DNA of 64,000 nucleotides from Mycobacterium sp. URHD0025 (GCF_000426065.1 NZ_AUEQ01000006.1:582366-646365), one strand, 5' to 3'; shown: positions 26,860-38,294, numbered from the stretch's first letter. The notes: a model not told the origin generated them from the letters alone. Made by a program: numbers and translations.

Positions 26860-27029
26860 ACGCCTATCAGTGCCCAGGCTGCGGCTACATCTACGACGAG
26901 TCGAAAGGCGCCCCGCGAGAAGGCTTCCCGGCCGGAACGCGGTGGGACGACGTACCCGACGACTGGTGCTGCCCGGACTGCGCGGTGCGGGAGAAGATCG
27001 ATTTCGAGGTGATGGGAGTAACGACATGA
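26856..27029 (+). CDS. rubA: Rubredoxin RubA
   Basis: A 57-residue rubredoxin with the iron ligands CPGCGY near the N-terminus and CCPDC near residue 39, carrying electrons to AlkB. It is too short for most ORF thresholds but has intact reading frame and both Cys-x2-Cys knuckles. GTG start overlaps the alkB stop; its stop overlaps the next rubredoxin ATG (ATGA). Confidence 0.94.
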   Translation: MNAYQCPGCGYIYDESKGAPREGFPAGTRWDDVPDDWCCPDCAVREKIDFEVMGVTT

Positions 27030-27211
27030 GCGAGCCGTACAAGCTGTTCGTCTGCGTGCAGTGCGGATTCGAGTACGACGAGGCCAAGGGCTGGCCCGAG
27101 GACGGCATCGCGCCGGGTACCCGCTGGGATGAGATTCCCGACGACTGGAGCTGCCCGGACTGTGGCGCGGCGAAGTCCGATTTCGAGATGGTCGAGGTCG
27201 CGCGGCCTTGA
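27026..27211 (+). CDS. rubB: Rubredoxin RubB
   Basis: A second 61-residue rubredoxin, ligands [19 protein letters not shown] near residue 10 and [12 protein letters not shown] near 43. The two tandem rubredoxins differ: mycobacterial alk operons carry an AlkG1-type and an AlkG2-type copy, and only the latter usually supports alkane hydroxylation. This copy, with the [13 protein letters not shown] segment, looks like the active AlkG2-type; that is inference. Starts in an ATGA overlap with rubA. Confidence 0.93.
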   Translation: MSEPYKLFVCVQCGFEYDEAKGWPEDGIAPGTRWDEIPDDWSCPDCGAAKSDFEMVEVARP

Positions 27212-27251
27212 CGGGTTGGGGCGACGCGCTCGAAACCCCGGCGGAAAGCGA

Positions 27252-27257
27252 TATTGT
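27252..27257 (+). promoter_or_regulatory. -10 box of a probable leaderless alkX transcript
   Basis: TATTGT ends 7 nt before the GTG at 27265, supporting that start over the TTG at 27208 and suggesting that the regulator can be transcribed separately from the alkB operon. Confidence 0.45.
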
Positions 27258-27264
27258 CGCCCCT

Positions 27265-27888
27265 GTGAGTCGGCCGCGAGAAAAACAGCGCATCCCGTAT
27301 GCGGAGGCATCCAGGGTGCTGCTGCGCGATTCGATTCTCGACGGCATGCGGGAGCTGTTGCTGACCCGCGACTGGTCGGCCATCACGCTGTCGCACGTGG
27401 CCCAGGTCGCGGGGATCAGCCGGCAGACGATCTACAACGAATTCGGTTCGCGCCAGGGCCTTGCCGAGGGGTACGCGATGCGCCTGGCCGACCGGCTCGT
27501 CGACGCGGTCGACGACGCGATCAATAACAACGTCGGCGAGGTCCACGCGGCATTCCTGGAGGGCTTCCGGGCCTTCTTCCTCGAGTCGGCCGCCGATCCG
27601 CTGGTGATCTCGCTGCTCACCGGTGCCTCCAAGCCCGACCTGCTGCAGATCATCACGACCGGCAGCGGCCCGATCATCAGCCGATGCTCGGCGCGGCTGA
27701 CGGGAACCTTTCAGAACAGCTGGATGAAGGCGAGCGATCAGGACGCCGGGGTGCTGGCCCGGGCGATCGTGCGGTTGGCGATGAGCTATGTCTCGATGCC
27801 GCCCGAGGCGGACCACGATGTGGCCGGTGACCTGGCCCGACTGATGACGCCGTTCGCCGAGCGCTACGGTGTCATAGATACCCCGTAG
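27265..27888 (+). CDS. alkX: TetR-family regulator of the alk operon (AlkX)
   Basis: A 207-residue TetR regulator with its HTH at about residues 40-62 (SHVAQVAGISRQTIYNEFGS). It follows rubB directly and corresponds to Rv3249c; the homologous AlkX of Dietzia represses alkB and is released by fatty acids. The start at GTG 27265 rests on the -10 box 7 nt upstream; a TTG at 27208 overlapping the rubB stop is the alternative. The likely target is the inverted repeat in the alkB promoter. Confidence 0.88.
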   Translation: MSRPREKQRIPYAEASRVLLRDSILDGMRELLLTRDWSAITLSHVAQVAGISRQTIYNEFGSRQGLAEGYAMRLADRLVDAVDDAINNNVGEVHAAFLEGFRAFFLESAADPLVISLLTGASKPDLLQIITTGSGPIISRCSARLTGTFQNSWMKASDQDAGVLARAIVRLAMSYVSMPPEADHDVAGDLARLMTPFAERYGVIDTP

Positions 27889-28026
27889 CTGTCAGTGCGC
27901 CGCCGCTGTTGAAAACGCATGAGCGCCTGTCCCGCGAGCCCGCAGGCTAGAGGTATCAGCATCTGGCGTCGCCGTATGGCGCACCTGTGCGCTTTGCAAG
28001 CAATCACGACTGAAAGAGGGCTCTAA

Positions 28027-29487
<1,461 letters not shown>

Positions 29488-29513
29488 GTTACTCTTCTGC
29501 CCAAGCAGACGTG

Positions 29514-29548
29514 AAATCCCCCATCTCCCTGTGGAGTTGGGGGATTTT
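29514..29548 (+). terminator. Rho-independent terminator of sahH
   Basis: AAATCCCCCA pairs with TGGGGGATTT, then after one T-T mismatch CTCC pairs with GGAG around a CTGT loop. The stem ends in ATTTT. It starts 26 nt after the sahH stop and is the clearest intrinsic terminator in the window. Confidence 0.85.
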
Positions 29549-29591
29549 GCGCTGTAGCGGCAGGCGTGGCGTGGATTAATCGGGTCGCTTA

Positions 29592-29606
29592 TGTCGGTAT
29601 CCGACA
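29592..29606. promoter_or_regulatory. Inverted repeat upstream of the lipase gene
   Basis: TGTCGG-TAT-CCGACA lies 21 nt before the lipase start. Six-base perfect arms suggest a possible repressor site; nothing else supports it. Confidence 0.3.
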
Positions 29607-29627
29607 AATGGCAGTCTCTGACTGTTA

Positions 29628-30944
29628 TTGTTCCGCCTCGTGGGTCGGGCCTGGGGGATTCTGTGTGTCGTGCTGCTGCTCGGAAGTGTCGGCATCGTGC
29701 CGGCGCACGCCGATCCGTCGAATGACGGGCATGACCCGATCTTCAACGAAGACGAGTACATCGAGTTCTACACACCGCCTGATCCCTTGCCCGGGGTCCC
29801 GGGCGACCTGATCAAGTCCGAGCCTTCACGGCTGGTGCTGGAACCGTCCGGCGAGCTCGGCGCCATCGTCGCCGACGGAACGCGAATCATGTACCGCAGC
29901 ACCGATGCCCGCGGCAACCCGATGGCAGTGACCGGCACCTACTTCGAGCCCCACAACGCCTGGCCGGGCAAGGGGCCACGACCGCTGATCGTCTACGGCC
30001 CGGGCACCCAGGGTCAGGGTGACCAGTGCGCACCGTCGCGCCAGTTCAACCAGGGCATCCACTGGTCTCCCTGGCTCGACGTCGCGTTCAACTACGAGGA
30101 ACTGTTCGTCGCGACCATGGTGGCGCGCGGATTCGCGATCGTGATGACCGATTATCAGGGGCTCGGCACACCGGGACTGCACACGTACGTGAACCGGGTC
30201 GCCGAAGGCAACGCCATGCTCGACGCCGGCCGCGCCGCGATGAAACTTCCCGGCACATCGCTGGATCCGCATGGGCCGGTGGCCTTTTGGGGTTACTCGC
30301 AGGGTGGTGGCGCGGCGGCGTCAGCTGCGGAGTTGGCATCGTCGTACGCACCCGATCTCCACGTGGTGGGCACCTATGCGGGCGCCCCGCCCGCCGACCT
30401 GAAGGAACTCTTCCCCTACGCCGACGGCAGCGCACTCGTCGGCGTGGTCGGCTACGCGTTGAACTCCGTGATCACCACCTACCCGGAATTCGAGGACGTG
30501 ATCCGCTCGAAGCTCACGCCGCGCGGAGTGGATCTGTTGCAGAAGGTTCAAGACCAGTGCGTGGCCGAGACGGCCACCAAGTTCATGTTCCGTCACCTGC
30601 AGCCCTACTTCAATGTCGACATCTATCAGGCGGTGAACGAGGAGCCGTTCAGCACACTCTTCGACATGCAGAAGATCGGCCGCTACAAGCCGAACGCACC
30701 GGTGATGATCCTGAGCAACCGGTATGACCCGCTGGTGCCGTGGACCGCGGCCAACCAACTCGGGCGCGACTGGTGCGCGCAAGGGGCAGACGTCCAGTTC
30801 TGGACGAATGAGGAGCCGCCGTTCCTGAACAAGTTGGTGATCAACCACGCGCTGCCGATGCTCGTCGACGGCGAACGGGGTATGCAGTGGATTGCCGACC
30901 GCTTCAACGGATTGCCGGCCACACCCAACTGTGGGGAGTTCTAG
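29628..30944 (+). CDS. Secreted lipase (secretory lipase/LIP family)
   Basis: A 438-residue alpha/beta hydrolase. Signal peptide at residues 1-28 (hydrophobic GILCVVLLLGSVGIV, cleavage after AHA). The nucleophile elbow GYSQGG is at about residue 223; aspartate (NRYDPLVPW, about 366) and histidine (INHALPM, about 405) complete the triad. Cysteine pairs suggest an exported fold. The family (PF03583-like) hydrolyses acylglycerols or esters. The start is uncertain: TTG 29628 or GTG 29640, neither with a good Shine-Dalgarno. Not in the M. tuberculosis order at this position, so it is a species-level insertion. Confidence 0.85.
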   Translation: MFRLVGRAWGILCVVLLLGSVGIVPAHADPSNDGHDPIFNEDEYIEFYTPPDPLPGVPGDLIKSEPSRLVLEPSGELGAIVADGTRIMYRSTDARGNPMAVTGTYFEPHNAWPGKGPRPLIVYGPGTQGQGDQCAPSRQFNQGIHWSPWLDVAFNYEELFVATMVARGFAIVMTDYQGLGTPGLHTYVNRVAEGNAMLDAGRAAMKLPGTSLDPHGPVAFWGYSQGGGAAASAAELASSYAPDLHVVGTYAGAPPADLKELFPYADGSALVGVVGYALNSVITTYPEFEDVIRSKLTPRGVDLLQKVQDQCVAETATKFMFRHLQPYFNVDIYQAVNEEPFSTLFDMQKIGRYKPNAPVMILSNRYDPLVPWTAANQLGRDWCAQGADVQFWTNEEPPFLNKLVINHALPMLVDGERGMQWIADRFNGLPATPNCGEF

Positions 30945-30947
30945 GCC

Positions 30948-30974
30948 GTCGCGTTGCGCGACGCGTTGCGCGAC
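30948..30974. repeat. Self-complementary 12-bp tandem repeat after the lipase gene
   Basis: GCGTTGCGCGAC occurs twice in a row (30951-30962, 30963-30974). With the preceding GTC, GTCGCG-TTG-CGCGAC forms a 6-bp hairpin just after the lipase stop, possibly a GC-rich terminator without a U tract. Confidence 0.4.
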
Positions 30975-31021
30975 GCGGTGGGCCGGCCGGCGGTGCCGGG
31001 TCGGGCCGCTTCCTGGTGTCG

Positions 31022-31048
31022 TTGTCCCTTTCCGGGTCTGGATAGGAT
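31022..31048 (+). promoter_or_regulatory. Candidate promoter of the AAA+/TPR operon
   Basis: TTGTCC (31022-31027) and TAGGAT (31043-31048) are 15 nt apart. The -10 lies 28 nt before the ATG of the AAA+ gene. Confidence 0.35.
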
Positions 31049-31075
31049 CGGGCGAAGGATCAATCGGGGGTGCCC

Positions 31076-32308
31076 ATGGCTGAGGACGCAGTTATCCGTG
31101 AGTTAGCTGCGGCTGTCGAGCGCAGCCCGGAGCTAGCGGAGTTGCGACTGCATCTGGCCACTTTGTTGGTGGACCGGCAGCGCTTTGCCGAGGCGCTGGC
31201 GCATTGCAGCGCGGTGCTGGCGCAGGACGCCGCCAATGCCCGAGCTGTCACGCTGCTGCAACAGTGCAGCGCCGGCCTGGCCGGTGCGAACGCACCCGAC
31301 GTTCCGGCCGAATCGACGCCCGAGGCTGCCCGCAGCTTCGACTGGGGTGCCGCCGAGAAACAGGTCGCCGATATCGTCAAACCCGCATTCGTCGAAGAGC
31401 CCGCCGAGGCCGTCAACGAGAACGACTTCGACGCCGTGCAGCGGTCCGCCCTCCGACTGACCGACATCGCCGGAATGACCGACGTCAAGAAACAGCTCGA
31501 GTTGTCGCTGCTGGGCCCCATCCGCAACCCCGACCTGATGAAGGCGTTCAAGGTCTCCGCACGTGGGGGACTGCTGCTCTACGGCCCGCCCGGGTGCGGC
31601 AAGACCTTCATCGCCAAGGCGGTATCCGGTGAGCTGGGGGCGAACTTCTATCAGGTCGGCATCGCCGACGTGTTGTCCCGCTGGCTCGGCGAGAGCGAGC
31701 ACAGCGTCCGGGCGATCTTCGACAACGCACGCCGAAACGCGCCCTGCGTGCTGTTCTTCGACGAGGTGGATGCCCTCGGTCATCGCCGCTCGGCATTGAG
31801 CGGATCGGCCGGATTGCGCACTGTCGTCAATGCGCTTCTGGAGGAACTCGATTCGGCAACATCGAACAACGACGGCGTCTACGTACTTGGTGCGACCAAC
31901 GCGCCATGGGACGTCGACGCCGCCCTGCGCCGGCCCGGCCGATTCGACCGGACGATCTTCGTCTCGCTTCCCGACGCGGATGCGCGTGCGGCCATCATGA
32001 AGCTGCACTTGCAGGACCGCCCCGTGGAGGGCATCAAGTTGGCCTCGGTGGCCAAGCGCACCGAGGGCTTCTCGGGAGCCGACCTGGCCCACGTCTGCGA
32101 TACCGCAACGCAATTGGCGATGGCCGAATCGCTGAGCAGCGGTCAGGTTCGGCCCGTCCGGATGACTGACATCGACGCCGCCCTGGCGCAGATCAGGCCG
32201 TCGACCGGCCCGTGGTTCGAAACCGCACGCAACGTCGTGGAATTCAGCAACCGCGACGGCACCTACGACGAACTCGCAAAGTACTTGCGACGCACCAAAC
32301 TTCGGTGA
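31076..32308 (+). CDS. AAA+ ATPase with N-terminal TPR-like helices
   Basis: A 410-residue protein. Residues about 1-65 are alpha-helical and TPR-like (AELRLHLATLLVDRQRFAEALAHC), then a linker, then a classical AAA domain (about 125-390) of the FtsH/p97 type: Walker A GPPGCGKT (170-177), Walker B LFFDEVDAL (D229, E230), second region of homology NAPWDVDAALRRPGRFDR (to about 292) and a C-terminal helical lid (GFSGADLAHVCDTA). No protease domain is present. ATG 31076 follows GGGGG; GTG 31070 is possible. It overlaps the TPR membrane gene by 4 bp. A remodelling ATPase recruited to the membrane by its partner is my inference; the substrate is unknown. Confidence 0.87.
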   Translation: MAEDAVIRELAAAVERSPELAELRLHLATLLVDRQRFAEALAHCSAVLAQDAANARAVTLLQQCSAGLAGANAPDVPAESTPEAARSFDWGAAEKQVADIVKPAFVEEPAEAVNENDFDAVQRSALRLTDIAGMTDVKKQLELSLLGPIRNPDLMKAFKVSARGGLLLYGPPGCGKTFIAKAVSGELGANFYQVGIADVLSRWLGESEHSVRAIFDNARRNAPCVLFFDEVDALGHRRSALSGSAGLRTVVNALLEELDSATSNNDGVYVLGATNAPWDVDAALRRPGRFDRTIFVSLPDADARAAIMKLHLQDRPVEGIKLASVAKRTEGFSGADLAHVCDTATQLAMAESLSSGQVRPVRMTDIDAALAQIRPSTGPWFETARNVVEFSNRDGTYDELAKYLRRTKLR

Positions 32309-33324
32309 CATCACCAGGCGGGAACCTCGGCGATGTTGCCGTGGCGTACCTGGAGACCAGGAACTACCGGCGGGCGGCCGAAGTGTTGCAGTCGGCGCTC
32401 GCCGAGGACCCGGACAATGCTGTGCTGCTGGCCCGTTACGCCCAGGCAATGCTGGGCCTGAAGGACTACTGGCGCGCGGCGTCAGCCGCGCATGCGGCGC
32501 TCGGTGCGCCCGACAATGAACACGCCATGCGGCTGTATACCGCGGCGTTACGCGGGCAGCGCCGCCTTTCGGAAGCTCTGTGGATGGCGCACAAGACCGT
32601 CGAGGCACATCCGAATTCCTTTCGGGCACATTACCTTCACGCGAGTATGTTGCACGATTCGGGATTCGACGACGACGCCCTCACCGCGATCAACGAGGCT
32701 TTGCGCTTGAACCCGATGTCGGCTGACTCCCTGGTGCTGCGCGCCGACATCTCCCGGTTCCGGTGGGGTCGCGCTGCCGCCGAGGCCGACTACCACGCGG
32801 CGTTGCAGCTGGAGCCCGACCACGCTTCCGCGGTACACAATCTGGCTGTCAGCCGGCTGCGGTGGGGCAAGCTGACCACAGCAATCCGGGGCTTTCTGGG
32901 TGCCGGCCGGCTGGACCCGGATTTCGGTCCATTGGCCCGCAGAAACATTGGCGCGGTGTTGATCCGGGTGCTGCGCCTGACGACCGCATCGGTGATATTT
33001 CTGTTCGTCGCACTGGCTGCCATCACCGGTGAGAGCCAGGATCTCCATTCGACAGTGCTGCCCAGGCTGTTCGCCGCTGCCGTCACTCTCGGCTTGGCGG
33101 CGGCAATGGTCTGGATCGTTCGCAGCGTGCCGCGCCCGACGCTACGTGCGGTGTTGCGCGAGCGGCTGCTGCTGGTAGTCCGGTTGGCGTTCGTCGGCTT
33201 TGCGATCGTCGTCGGACTGGCCACCGTGGCGGTGGGATCCACACCGTTCACCACTGCCCTCGCGCCGTACCTGTTCATCGGAGCAGTGGGCTTGACGGTA
33301 GTTGGTTGGCTGGTCGGTCAGTAG
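32305..33324 (+). CDS. TPR-repeat membrane protein, partner of the AAA+ ATPase
   Basis: A 339-residue protein starting at a GTG that overlaps the AAA+ stop (GTGA). Residues about 10-215 form roughly five to six TPR units (e.g. LETRNYRRAAEVLQSALAEDPDNA; HDSGFDDDALTAINEALRLNP). The C-terminal 120 residues hold four hydrophobic segments (SVIFLFVALAAIT; LFAAAVTLGLAAAMVWIV; LAFVGFAIVVGLATVAVG; LFIGAVGLTVVGWLVG). The TPR scaffold probably faces the cytoplasm beside the ATPase. Function not recognised. Confidence 0.82.
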   Translation: MTSPGGNLGDVAVAYLETRNYRRAAEVLQSALAEDPDNAVLLARYAQAMLGLKDYWRAASAAHAALGAPDNEHAMRLYTAALRGQRRLSEALWMAHKTVEAHPNSFRAHYLHASMLHDSGFDDDALTAINEALRLNPMSADSLVLRADISRFRWGRAAAEADYHAALQLEPDHASAVHNLAVSRLRWGKLTTAIRGFLGAGRLDPDFGPLARRNIGAVLIRVLRLTTASVIFLFVALAAITGESQDLHSTVLPRLFAAAVTLGLAAAMVWIVRSVPRPTLRAVLRERLLLVVRLAFVGFAIVVGLATVAVGSTPFTTALAPYLFIGAVGLTVVGWLVGQ

Positions 33325-33369
33325 GGAGGATTCTCGCCCGCGGCCCTACGGGCAGGCCATGCGCACCAT

Positions 33370-33375
33370 TACGCT
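33370..33375 (+). promoter_or_regulatory. -10 box of a probable leaderless tmk transcript
   Basis: TACGCT ends 6 nt before the tmk GTG at 33382, as expected for a leaderless mRNA. Confidence 0.45.
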
Positions 33376-33381
33376 GCCACT

Positions 33382-34014
33382 GTGCTCATAGCGATCGAGG
33401 GTATCGACGGTGCCGGCAAACGTACGTTGACCAACGGTCTGCGGGCGGCATTCGAGGCCGATCGCAAGTCGGTCGGCTGTCTGGCGTTCCCGCGCTACCA
33501 CCACTCGGTGCCCGCCGACCTGGCCGCAGAGGCGCTGCACGGAAAGCACGGTGATCTGGCCGGGTCGGTCTATGCGATGGCAACCCTGTTCGCCCTCGAC
33601 CGGGCCGGCGCGCGTGAGGAGATCGAACACCTGCAGGCGGCCTATGACGTCGTGATCCTGGACCGTTACGTCGCGTCCAATGCCGCCTACAGCGCCGCCC
33701 GGCTGCATCAGGGTGCCAACGGTGACGTGGTCGCCTGGGTGCGCGAGCTCGAATTCGAGCGCCTCAAACTGCCCGAACCGGACTGGCAGTTGTTGCTCGA
33801 CGTTCCGGCCGAGTTGGCCGCCCAGCGGGCCGAGCACCGCGCCAATACCGAAGCCGACCGCGCCAAGGATGCCTACGAGCGTGACGGCGGGCTCCAACGG
33901 CGGACCAGTGAGGTCTACGCGGCGCTGGCGGCCGCGGACTGGTGCGGCCGATGGGCCATCGCGGCCCCGGATGTGGACCCCGACGGTCTGGCGGGTCGGC
34001 TAAGCAGCAGATAA
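33382..34014 (+). CDS. tmk: Thymidylate kinase
   Basis: dTMP kinase, 210 residues. The P-loop IAIEGIDGAGKRTLT (residues 3-17) carries the mycobacterial IDGAGKRT form, the substrate DRY motif (LDRYVASNAAY) is near residue 94, and the LID region follows. It phosphorylates dTMP to dTDP. Position before mtrA matches Rv3247c-Rv3246c. Confidence 0.95.
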   Translation: MLIAIEGIDGAGKRTLTNGLRAAFEADRKSVGCLAFPRYHHSVPADLAAEALHGKHGDLAGSVYAMATLFALDRAGAREEIEHLQAAYDVVILDRYVASNAAYSAARLHQGANGDVVAWVRELEFERLKLPEPDWQLLLDVPAELAAQRAEHRANTEADRAKDAYERDGGLQRRTSEVYAALAAADWCGRWAIAAPDVDPDGLAGRLSSR

Positions 34015-34066
34015 AGCGGAGAAACCCGCGTGTGGTACCCAGGTTTTATCGCGATTGGGTGACACC

Positions 34067-34753
34067 ATGGACACCATGAGGCAAAGGATCCTTGTCGTCG
34101 ACGACGACCCATCGCTGGCCGAGATGCTCACCATCGTGTTGCGTGGCGAGGGATTCGACACCGCGGTCATCGGCGATGGCAGCCAGGCACTCACCGCGGT
34201 CCGTGAGTTGCGGCCCGACCTGGTCCTTCTGGACCTGATGTTGCCCGGCATGAACGGGATCGATGTATGCCGGGTGCTTCGTGCCGACTCGGGTGTGCCG
34301 ATCGTCATGCTGACCGCCAAGACCGACACCGTCGACGTGGTGTTGGGCCTGGAATCCGGCGCCGACGACTACGTGATGAAGCCCTTCAAGCCGAAGGAGC
34401 TCGTCGCCCGCGTGCGCGCGCGTCTGCGCCGCAACGAGGACGAGCCTGCCGAGCTGCTGTCGATCAACGATGTCGAGATCGATGTGCCCGCTCACAAGGT
34501 GACCCGACAGGGCGAGCAGATTTCGCTGACACCGCTGGAGTTCGACCTGCTCGTGGCGCTGGCACGCAAGCCACGTCAGGTGTTTACTCGGGATGTGCTG
34601 CTCGAACAGGTGTGGGGATATCGCCACCCCGCCGACACCCGTTTGGTGAACGTGCATGTTCAGCGGTTGCGGGCCAAGGTCGAGAAGGACCCGGAGAACC
34701 CGCAGGTGGTGTTGACCGTTCGAGGAGTGGGATACAAGGCCGGACCGCCGTGA
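34067..34753 (+). CDS. mtrA: Response regulator MtrA
   Basis: OmpR/PhoB-family regulator, 228 residues, identical in length to M. tuberculosis MtrA. Receiver domain with VVDDD (11-14), phospho-acceptor D56 (LLDLMLPG) and ADDYVMKPF (K at about 103), then a winged-helix DNA-binding domain (about 135-228). It is phosphorylated by MtrB and controls cell division, cell-wall hydrolases and dnaA-associated genes. ATG 34067 chosen over a TTG at 34055 because known MtrA begins MDTMRQR. Forms an operon with mtrB and lpqB. Confidence 0.97.
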   Translation: MDTMRQRILVVDDDPSLAEMLTIVLRGEGFDTAVIGDGSQALTAVRELRPDLVLLDLMLPGMNGIDVCRVLRADSGVPIVMLTAKTDTVDVVLGLESGADDYVMKPFKPKELVARVRARLRRNEDEPAELLSINDVEIDVPAHKVTRQGEQISLTPLEFDLLVALARKPRQVFTRDVLLEQVWGYRHPADTRLVNVHVQRLRAKVEKDPENPQVVLTVRGVGYKAGPP

Positions 34754-34802
34754 CACTGCACGGCTCGACCGTGGCCGTGATATTCACCGCCCGGTGGTGG
34801 CC

Positions 34803-36464
34803 GTGATCTTCGGCTCACGACGGCGCATCCGTGGGCGTTGGGGAGGTTCCGGCCCACTGCTGCGTGGCCTGGGAACGCTTGGCAGGGCGCTGAGCCTGGT
34901 GTGGCGTCGTTCGCTGCAACTACGTGTGGTCACGCTGACGTTGGGGCTTTCGCTCGCCGTCATCCTGGTTCTCGGTTTCGTGCTGACCAGTCAGATCACC
35001 GACCGGATTCTCGAGGTCAAGGTCAAAGCGGCCACAGAGGAGATCGAACGCGCCCGCGTCACGGTCGGCGGCATCGTCGGCGGTGAGGAGAGCCGCTCGC
35101 TGGACAGCAGCCTGCAGTTGGCGCGCAACACCTTGATCGATCGCAAGGCCGACGCCCGCGCGGATGTGGCAGGGGCGTTCGATGCCGCGCTGATCGTTCC
35201 CGGCGACGGTCCACGCGAGGCCGCGGCGGCCGGACCGGTGCAGCAGGTGCCGAAGGCGTTGCGCGACTTCGTCAAAGCCGGACAGGTCAGCTACCAGTAC
35301 GCCACGGTGCAGACTGACGGGTTCTCCGGGCCGGCACTGATCGTCGGTAGCCCGGCGTCCTCGTCGGTGCCCAATCTTGAGCTGTACCTGATCTTTCCGC
35401 TGAACAACGAGGAGAGCACCATCGCGCTGGTGCGGGGCACGATGGCGACCGGCGGCGTGGTGCTGCTGGGTCTGCTGGCGGCGATCGCGCTGGTGGTGGC
35501 CCGCCAGATCGTGCAGCCGGTGCGGTCGGCCTCGCGTATCGCCGAGCGGTTCGCCGAAGGACACCTGACCGAGCGGATGCCGGTGCGCGGCGAGGACGAC
35601 ATGGCCCGGCTGGCGGTGTCGTTCAACGACATGGCAGAGAGCCTGTCCCGTCAGATTCAGCAGCTCGAAGAGTTCGGAAATCTGCAGCGCCGCTTCACCT
35701 CTGACGTCAGCCACGAGCTACGAACCCCGCTGACCACCGTGCGGATGGCGGCCGACCTGATCCACGACCACAGCGAGGATCTGGACCCAGCGTTGCGGCG
35801 GTCCACCGAACTGATGGTCAACGAACTGGACCGCTTCGAGACCCTGCTCGCCGACCTGCTGGAGATCTCCCGCCACGACGCCGGCGTCGCGGAGCTCTCG
35901 GTGGAGTCGGTCGATCTGCGCTCGACGGTGCAGAGCGCGCTGGACAACGTCGGGCATCTGGCCGCCGACGCGGAGGTGGAGCTCGACGTCAACATGCCCC
36001 CCGGTGAGGTGATCGCGGAGGTGGATCCGCGCCGGGTGGAACGGATCCTGCGCAATCTCATCGCCAACGCCATCGACCACGCCGAACGCAAACCGGTGCG
36101 CATCCGGATGGCCGCCGACGAGGACACGGTCGCCGTCACTGTCCGCGACTTCGGCGTCGGTCTGCGCCCCGGCGAGGAGAAGCTGGTGTTCAGCCGGTTC
36201 TGGCGATCGGACCCGTCCCGGGTGCGCCGCTCCGGCGGCACCGGCCTGGGTCTGGCCATCAGCATCGAGGACGCGCGCCTGCACCAGGGCAGGCTGGAGG
36301 CGTGGGGCGAACCGGGCAAGGGGGCCTGCTTCCGCCTGACGCTGCCGCTGGTGCGCGGTCACAAGGTGACCACGAGCCCGTTGCCGCTCAAACCCGTTGC
36401 ACCGCAGCAGAAGCAGCGGCAGCGTCCCAACCGGGACCGGGAGCAAGCGGAGGAGAACGTGTGA
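34803..36464 (+). CDS. mtrB: Sensor histidine kinase MtrB
   Basis: Membrane sensor kinase, about 553 residues. First membrane helix about 48-70 ([21 protein letters not shown]), extracellular sensor region to about 215, second helix ([19 protein letters not shown]), HAMP domain, dimerisation/phosphoacceptor helix [13 protein letters not shown] (His at about 305) and HATPase_c with N box [12 protein letters not shown]1 [10 protein letters not shown] and G2 GGTGLGLAI. The start GTG 34803 gives the M. tuberculosis-like N-terminus ([11 protein letters not shown]); GTGs at 34794 and 34797 are alternatives. The lpqB start overlaps its stop. Confidence 0.95.
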   Translation: MIFGSRRRIRGRWGGSGPLLRGLGTLGRALSLVWRRSLQLRVVTLTLGLSLAVILVLGFVLTSQITDRILEVKVKAATEEIERARVTVGGIVGGEESRSLDSSLQLARNTLIDRKADARADVAGAFDAALIVPGDGPREAAAAGPVQQVPKALRDFVKAGQVSYQYATVQTDGFSGPALIVGSPASSSVPNLELYLIFPLNNEESTIALVRGTMATGGVVLLGLLAAIALVVARQIVQPVRSASRIAERFAEGHLTERMPVRGEDDMARLAVSFNDMAESLSRQIQQLEEFGNLQRRFTSDVSHELRTPLTTVRMAADLIHDHSEDLDPALRRSTELMVNELDRFETLLADLLEISRHDAGVAELSVESVDLRSTVQSALDNVGHLAADAEVELDVNMPPGEVIAEVDPRRVERILRNLIANAIDHAERKPVRIRMAADEDTVAVTVRDFGVGLRPGEEKLVFSRFWRSDPSRVRRSGGTGLGLAISIEDARLHQGRLEAWGEPGKGACFRLTLPLVRGHKVTTSPLPLKPVAPQQKQRQRPNRDREQAEENV

Positions 36465-38221
36465 AGCGCCTGCTGACGGTGGTGATCGTCGGTCTGGTCG
36501 TTCTGGTGTCCGGATGCGCGGGAATTCCGAATTCGTCGTCCCCGCAGGCGATCGGCACGGTCGACAAACCGGCACCACCGAACCTTCCCAAACCGGCGCC
36601 GGGGATGGACCCCGACGTGTTGTTGCGCGAATTCCTCAAAGCCACTGCCGATCCCGCGAACCGGCACCTGGCCGCCCGGCAGTTCCTCACCGAGTCGGCC
36701 TCCAGCGCATGGGACGACGCCGGTAGCGCGCTGCTGCTCGACCGGGTGGTGTTCGTCGAAACCCGTGGCTCGGACCGGGTTTCGGTGAGCATGCGAGCCG
36801 ACATCCTGGGATCGCTGTCCGACATGGGAGTGTTCGAGACGGGGGAGGGGGCGCTGCCCGACCCCGGTCCCATCGAACTCGTCCAGACCCCGGGCGGCTG
36901 GCGCATCGACCGGCTGCCCAACGGCGTTTTCCTCGACTGGCAACAGTTCCAGTCGACCTACAAGCGCAACACCCTCTACTTCGTCGATCCCACCGGAACC
37001 ACCGTCGTGCCCGATCCGCGCTACGTCGCGGTCTCCGATCCCGACCAGTTGGCCACCGAACTGATCTCCAAACTGGTGGCCGGTCCCCGTCCGGAGATGG
37101 CCAGGTCGGTGCGCAACCTGCTCGACGCGCCGCTGCGGATGCGCGGTCCGGTCACCCGGGCCGACGGCGGCAAGACCGGGGTGGGCCGCGGCTACGGTGG
37201 CGCCCGCATCGACCTCGAGAACCTCTCGACCACCGATCCGCACAGTCGTCAACTGCTTGCCGCCCAGATCATTTGGACCCTGTCGCGGGCCGGGGTCAGT
37301 GGCCCCTACGTGATCAACGCCGACGGTGCGCCGTTGGACGACCGGTTCGCCGACGGTTGGGAGACCTCCGATGTCGCGGCCGCCGATCCGGGGGCGGTAC
37401 CCGGTGCGGCGGCCGGACTGCACGCGCTCGTGGGCGGCTCGCTCGTGGCGCTGGACGGCCAGAGCACCACCCGGGTGCCAGGGGCCTTCGGTTCGGCACC
37501 CAATCAGAAGTCAGCCGCCGTGTCGCGCAACGGTCAGGACGCCGCCTCGGTCGTCGTGCTGCCCGATGCGCCGGAGGCCACCGCCGCCTCGCTGTGGATG
37601 GGGCCGTTGGGCGGGCCCACCGCGATGGCCATCGAGGGGCGCACCCTGACGCGGCCCAGCTGGTCGTTGGATCAGGCCGTGTGGGTGGTGGTCGACGATG
37701 TCAACGTGGTGCGGGCCATCCGCGACGCGTCGGGCGTGCCGGCCCGCATTCCCGTCGACGTCGCGGCGGTGTCCACCCGCTACCCGGGCCCCATCACCGA
37801 GCTGCAACTCTCACGCGACGGCACGCGTGCGGCCATGGTGATCGGTGGGCAGGTCGTCCTGGCGGGAATCGAGCGAACCCCCGAGGGGCAGTTCTTGCTG
37901 ACCTATCCGAGGCGCCTCGGCTTCGGCTTGGGCAACAGTGTGGTGTCGCTGTCGTGGCGTACCGGCGATGACATCGTGGTCAGCCGGACCGATCCGGCGC
38001 ACCCGGTGTCGTACGTGAATCTCGACGGCGTGAACTCCGACGGCCCGAGCCGCAACCTGGCCACCCCGGTGGGCACCGTGGCCGCCAATCCGTCGACGGT
38101 ATATGTCGCCGACCAACGCGGTGTGCTGCAACTCTCCGCGTCGGCCAGTGAGGACAATCCGGGTTGGGTCGAGGTGCGCCCGTTGATGATTGCGGGCTCG
38201 TTGCCGGTGCTACCCGGCTGA
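36461..38221 (+). CDS. lpqB: Lipoprotein LpqB
   Basis: A 586-residue lipoprotein of the MtrAB system. Signal peptide with lipobox LVSGC (lipidated C19), an N-terminal GerMN domain (about 50-310) and a C-terminal beta-propeller-like LpqB domain. In M. smegmatis LpqB binds the MtrB extracellular domain and modulates signalling. GTG start in a GTGA overlap with mtrB, preceded by GGAGGAGAAC. Orthologue of Rv3244c. Confidence 0.94.
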   Translation: MKRLLTVVIVGLVVLVSGCAGIPNSSSPQAIGTVDKPAPPNLPKPAPGMDPDVLLREFLKATADPANRHLAARQFLTESASSAWDDAGSALLLDRVVFVETRGSDRVSVSMRADILGSLSDMGVFETGEGALPDPGPIELVQTPGGWRIDRLPNGVFLDWQQFQSTYKRNTLYFVDPTGTTVVPDPRYVAVSDPDQLATELISKLVAGPRPEMARSVRNLLDAPLRMRGPVTRADGGKTGVGRGYGGARIDLENLSTTDPHSRQLLAAQIIWTLSRAGVSGPYVINADGAPLDDRFADGWETSDVAAADPGAVPGAAAGLHALVGGSLVALDGQSTTRVPGAFGSAPNQKSAAVSRNGQDAASVVVLPDAPEATAASLWMGPLGGPTAMAIEGRTLTRPSWSLDQAVWVVVDDVNVVRAIRDASGVPARIPVDVAAVSTRYPGPITELQLSRDGTRAAMVIGGQVVLAGIERTPEGQFLLTYPRRLGFGLGNSVVSLSWRTGDDIVVSRTDPAHPVSYVNLDGVNSDGPSRNLATPVGTVAANPSTVYVADQRGVLQLSASASEDNPGWVEVRPLMIAGSLPVLPG

Positions 38222-38294
38222 GGATCGGCGTAAAACACGTGTCATTCCCGTCGTGCGACCCGATTTAGGCTGGGGTCCGACCAAGGGGGGCGCC

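Noticed and set aside
25981..27816. A 611-codon open frame on the minus strand
   Set aside because: Antisense to alkB, both rubredoxins and alkX, all with intact catalytic or ligand motifs.
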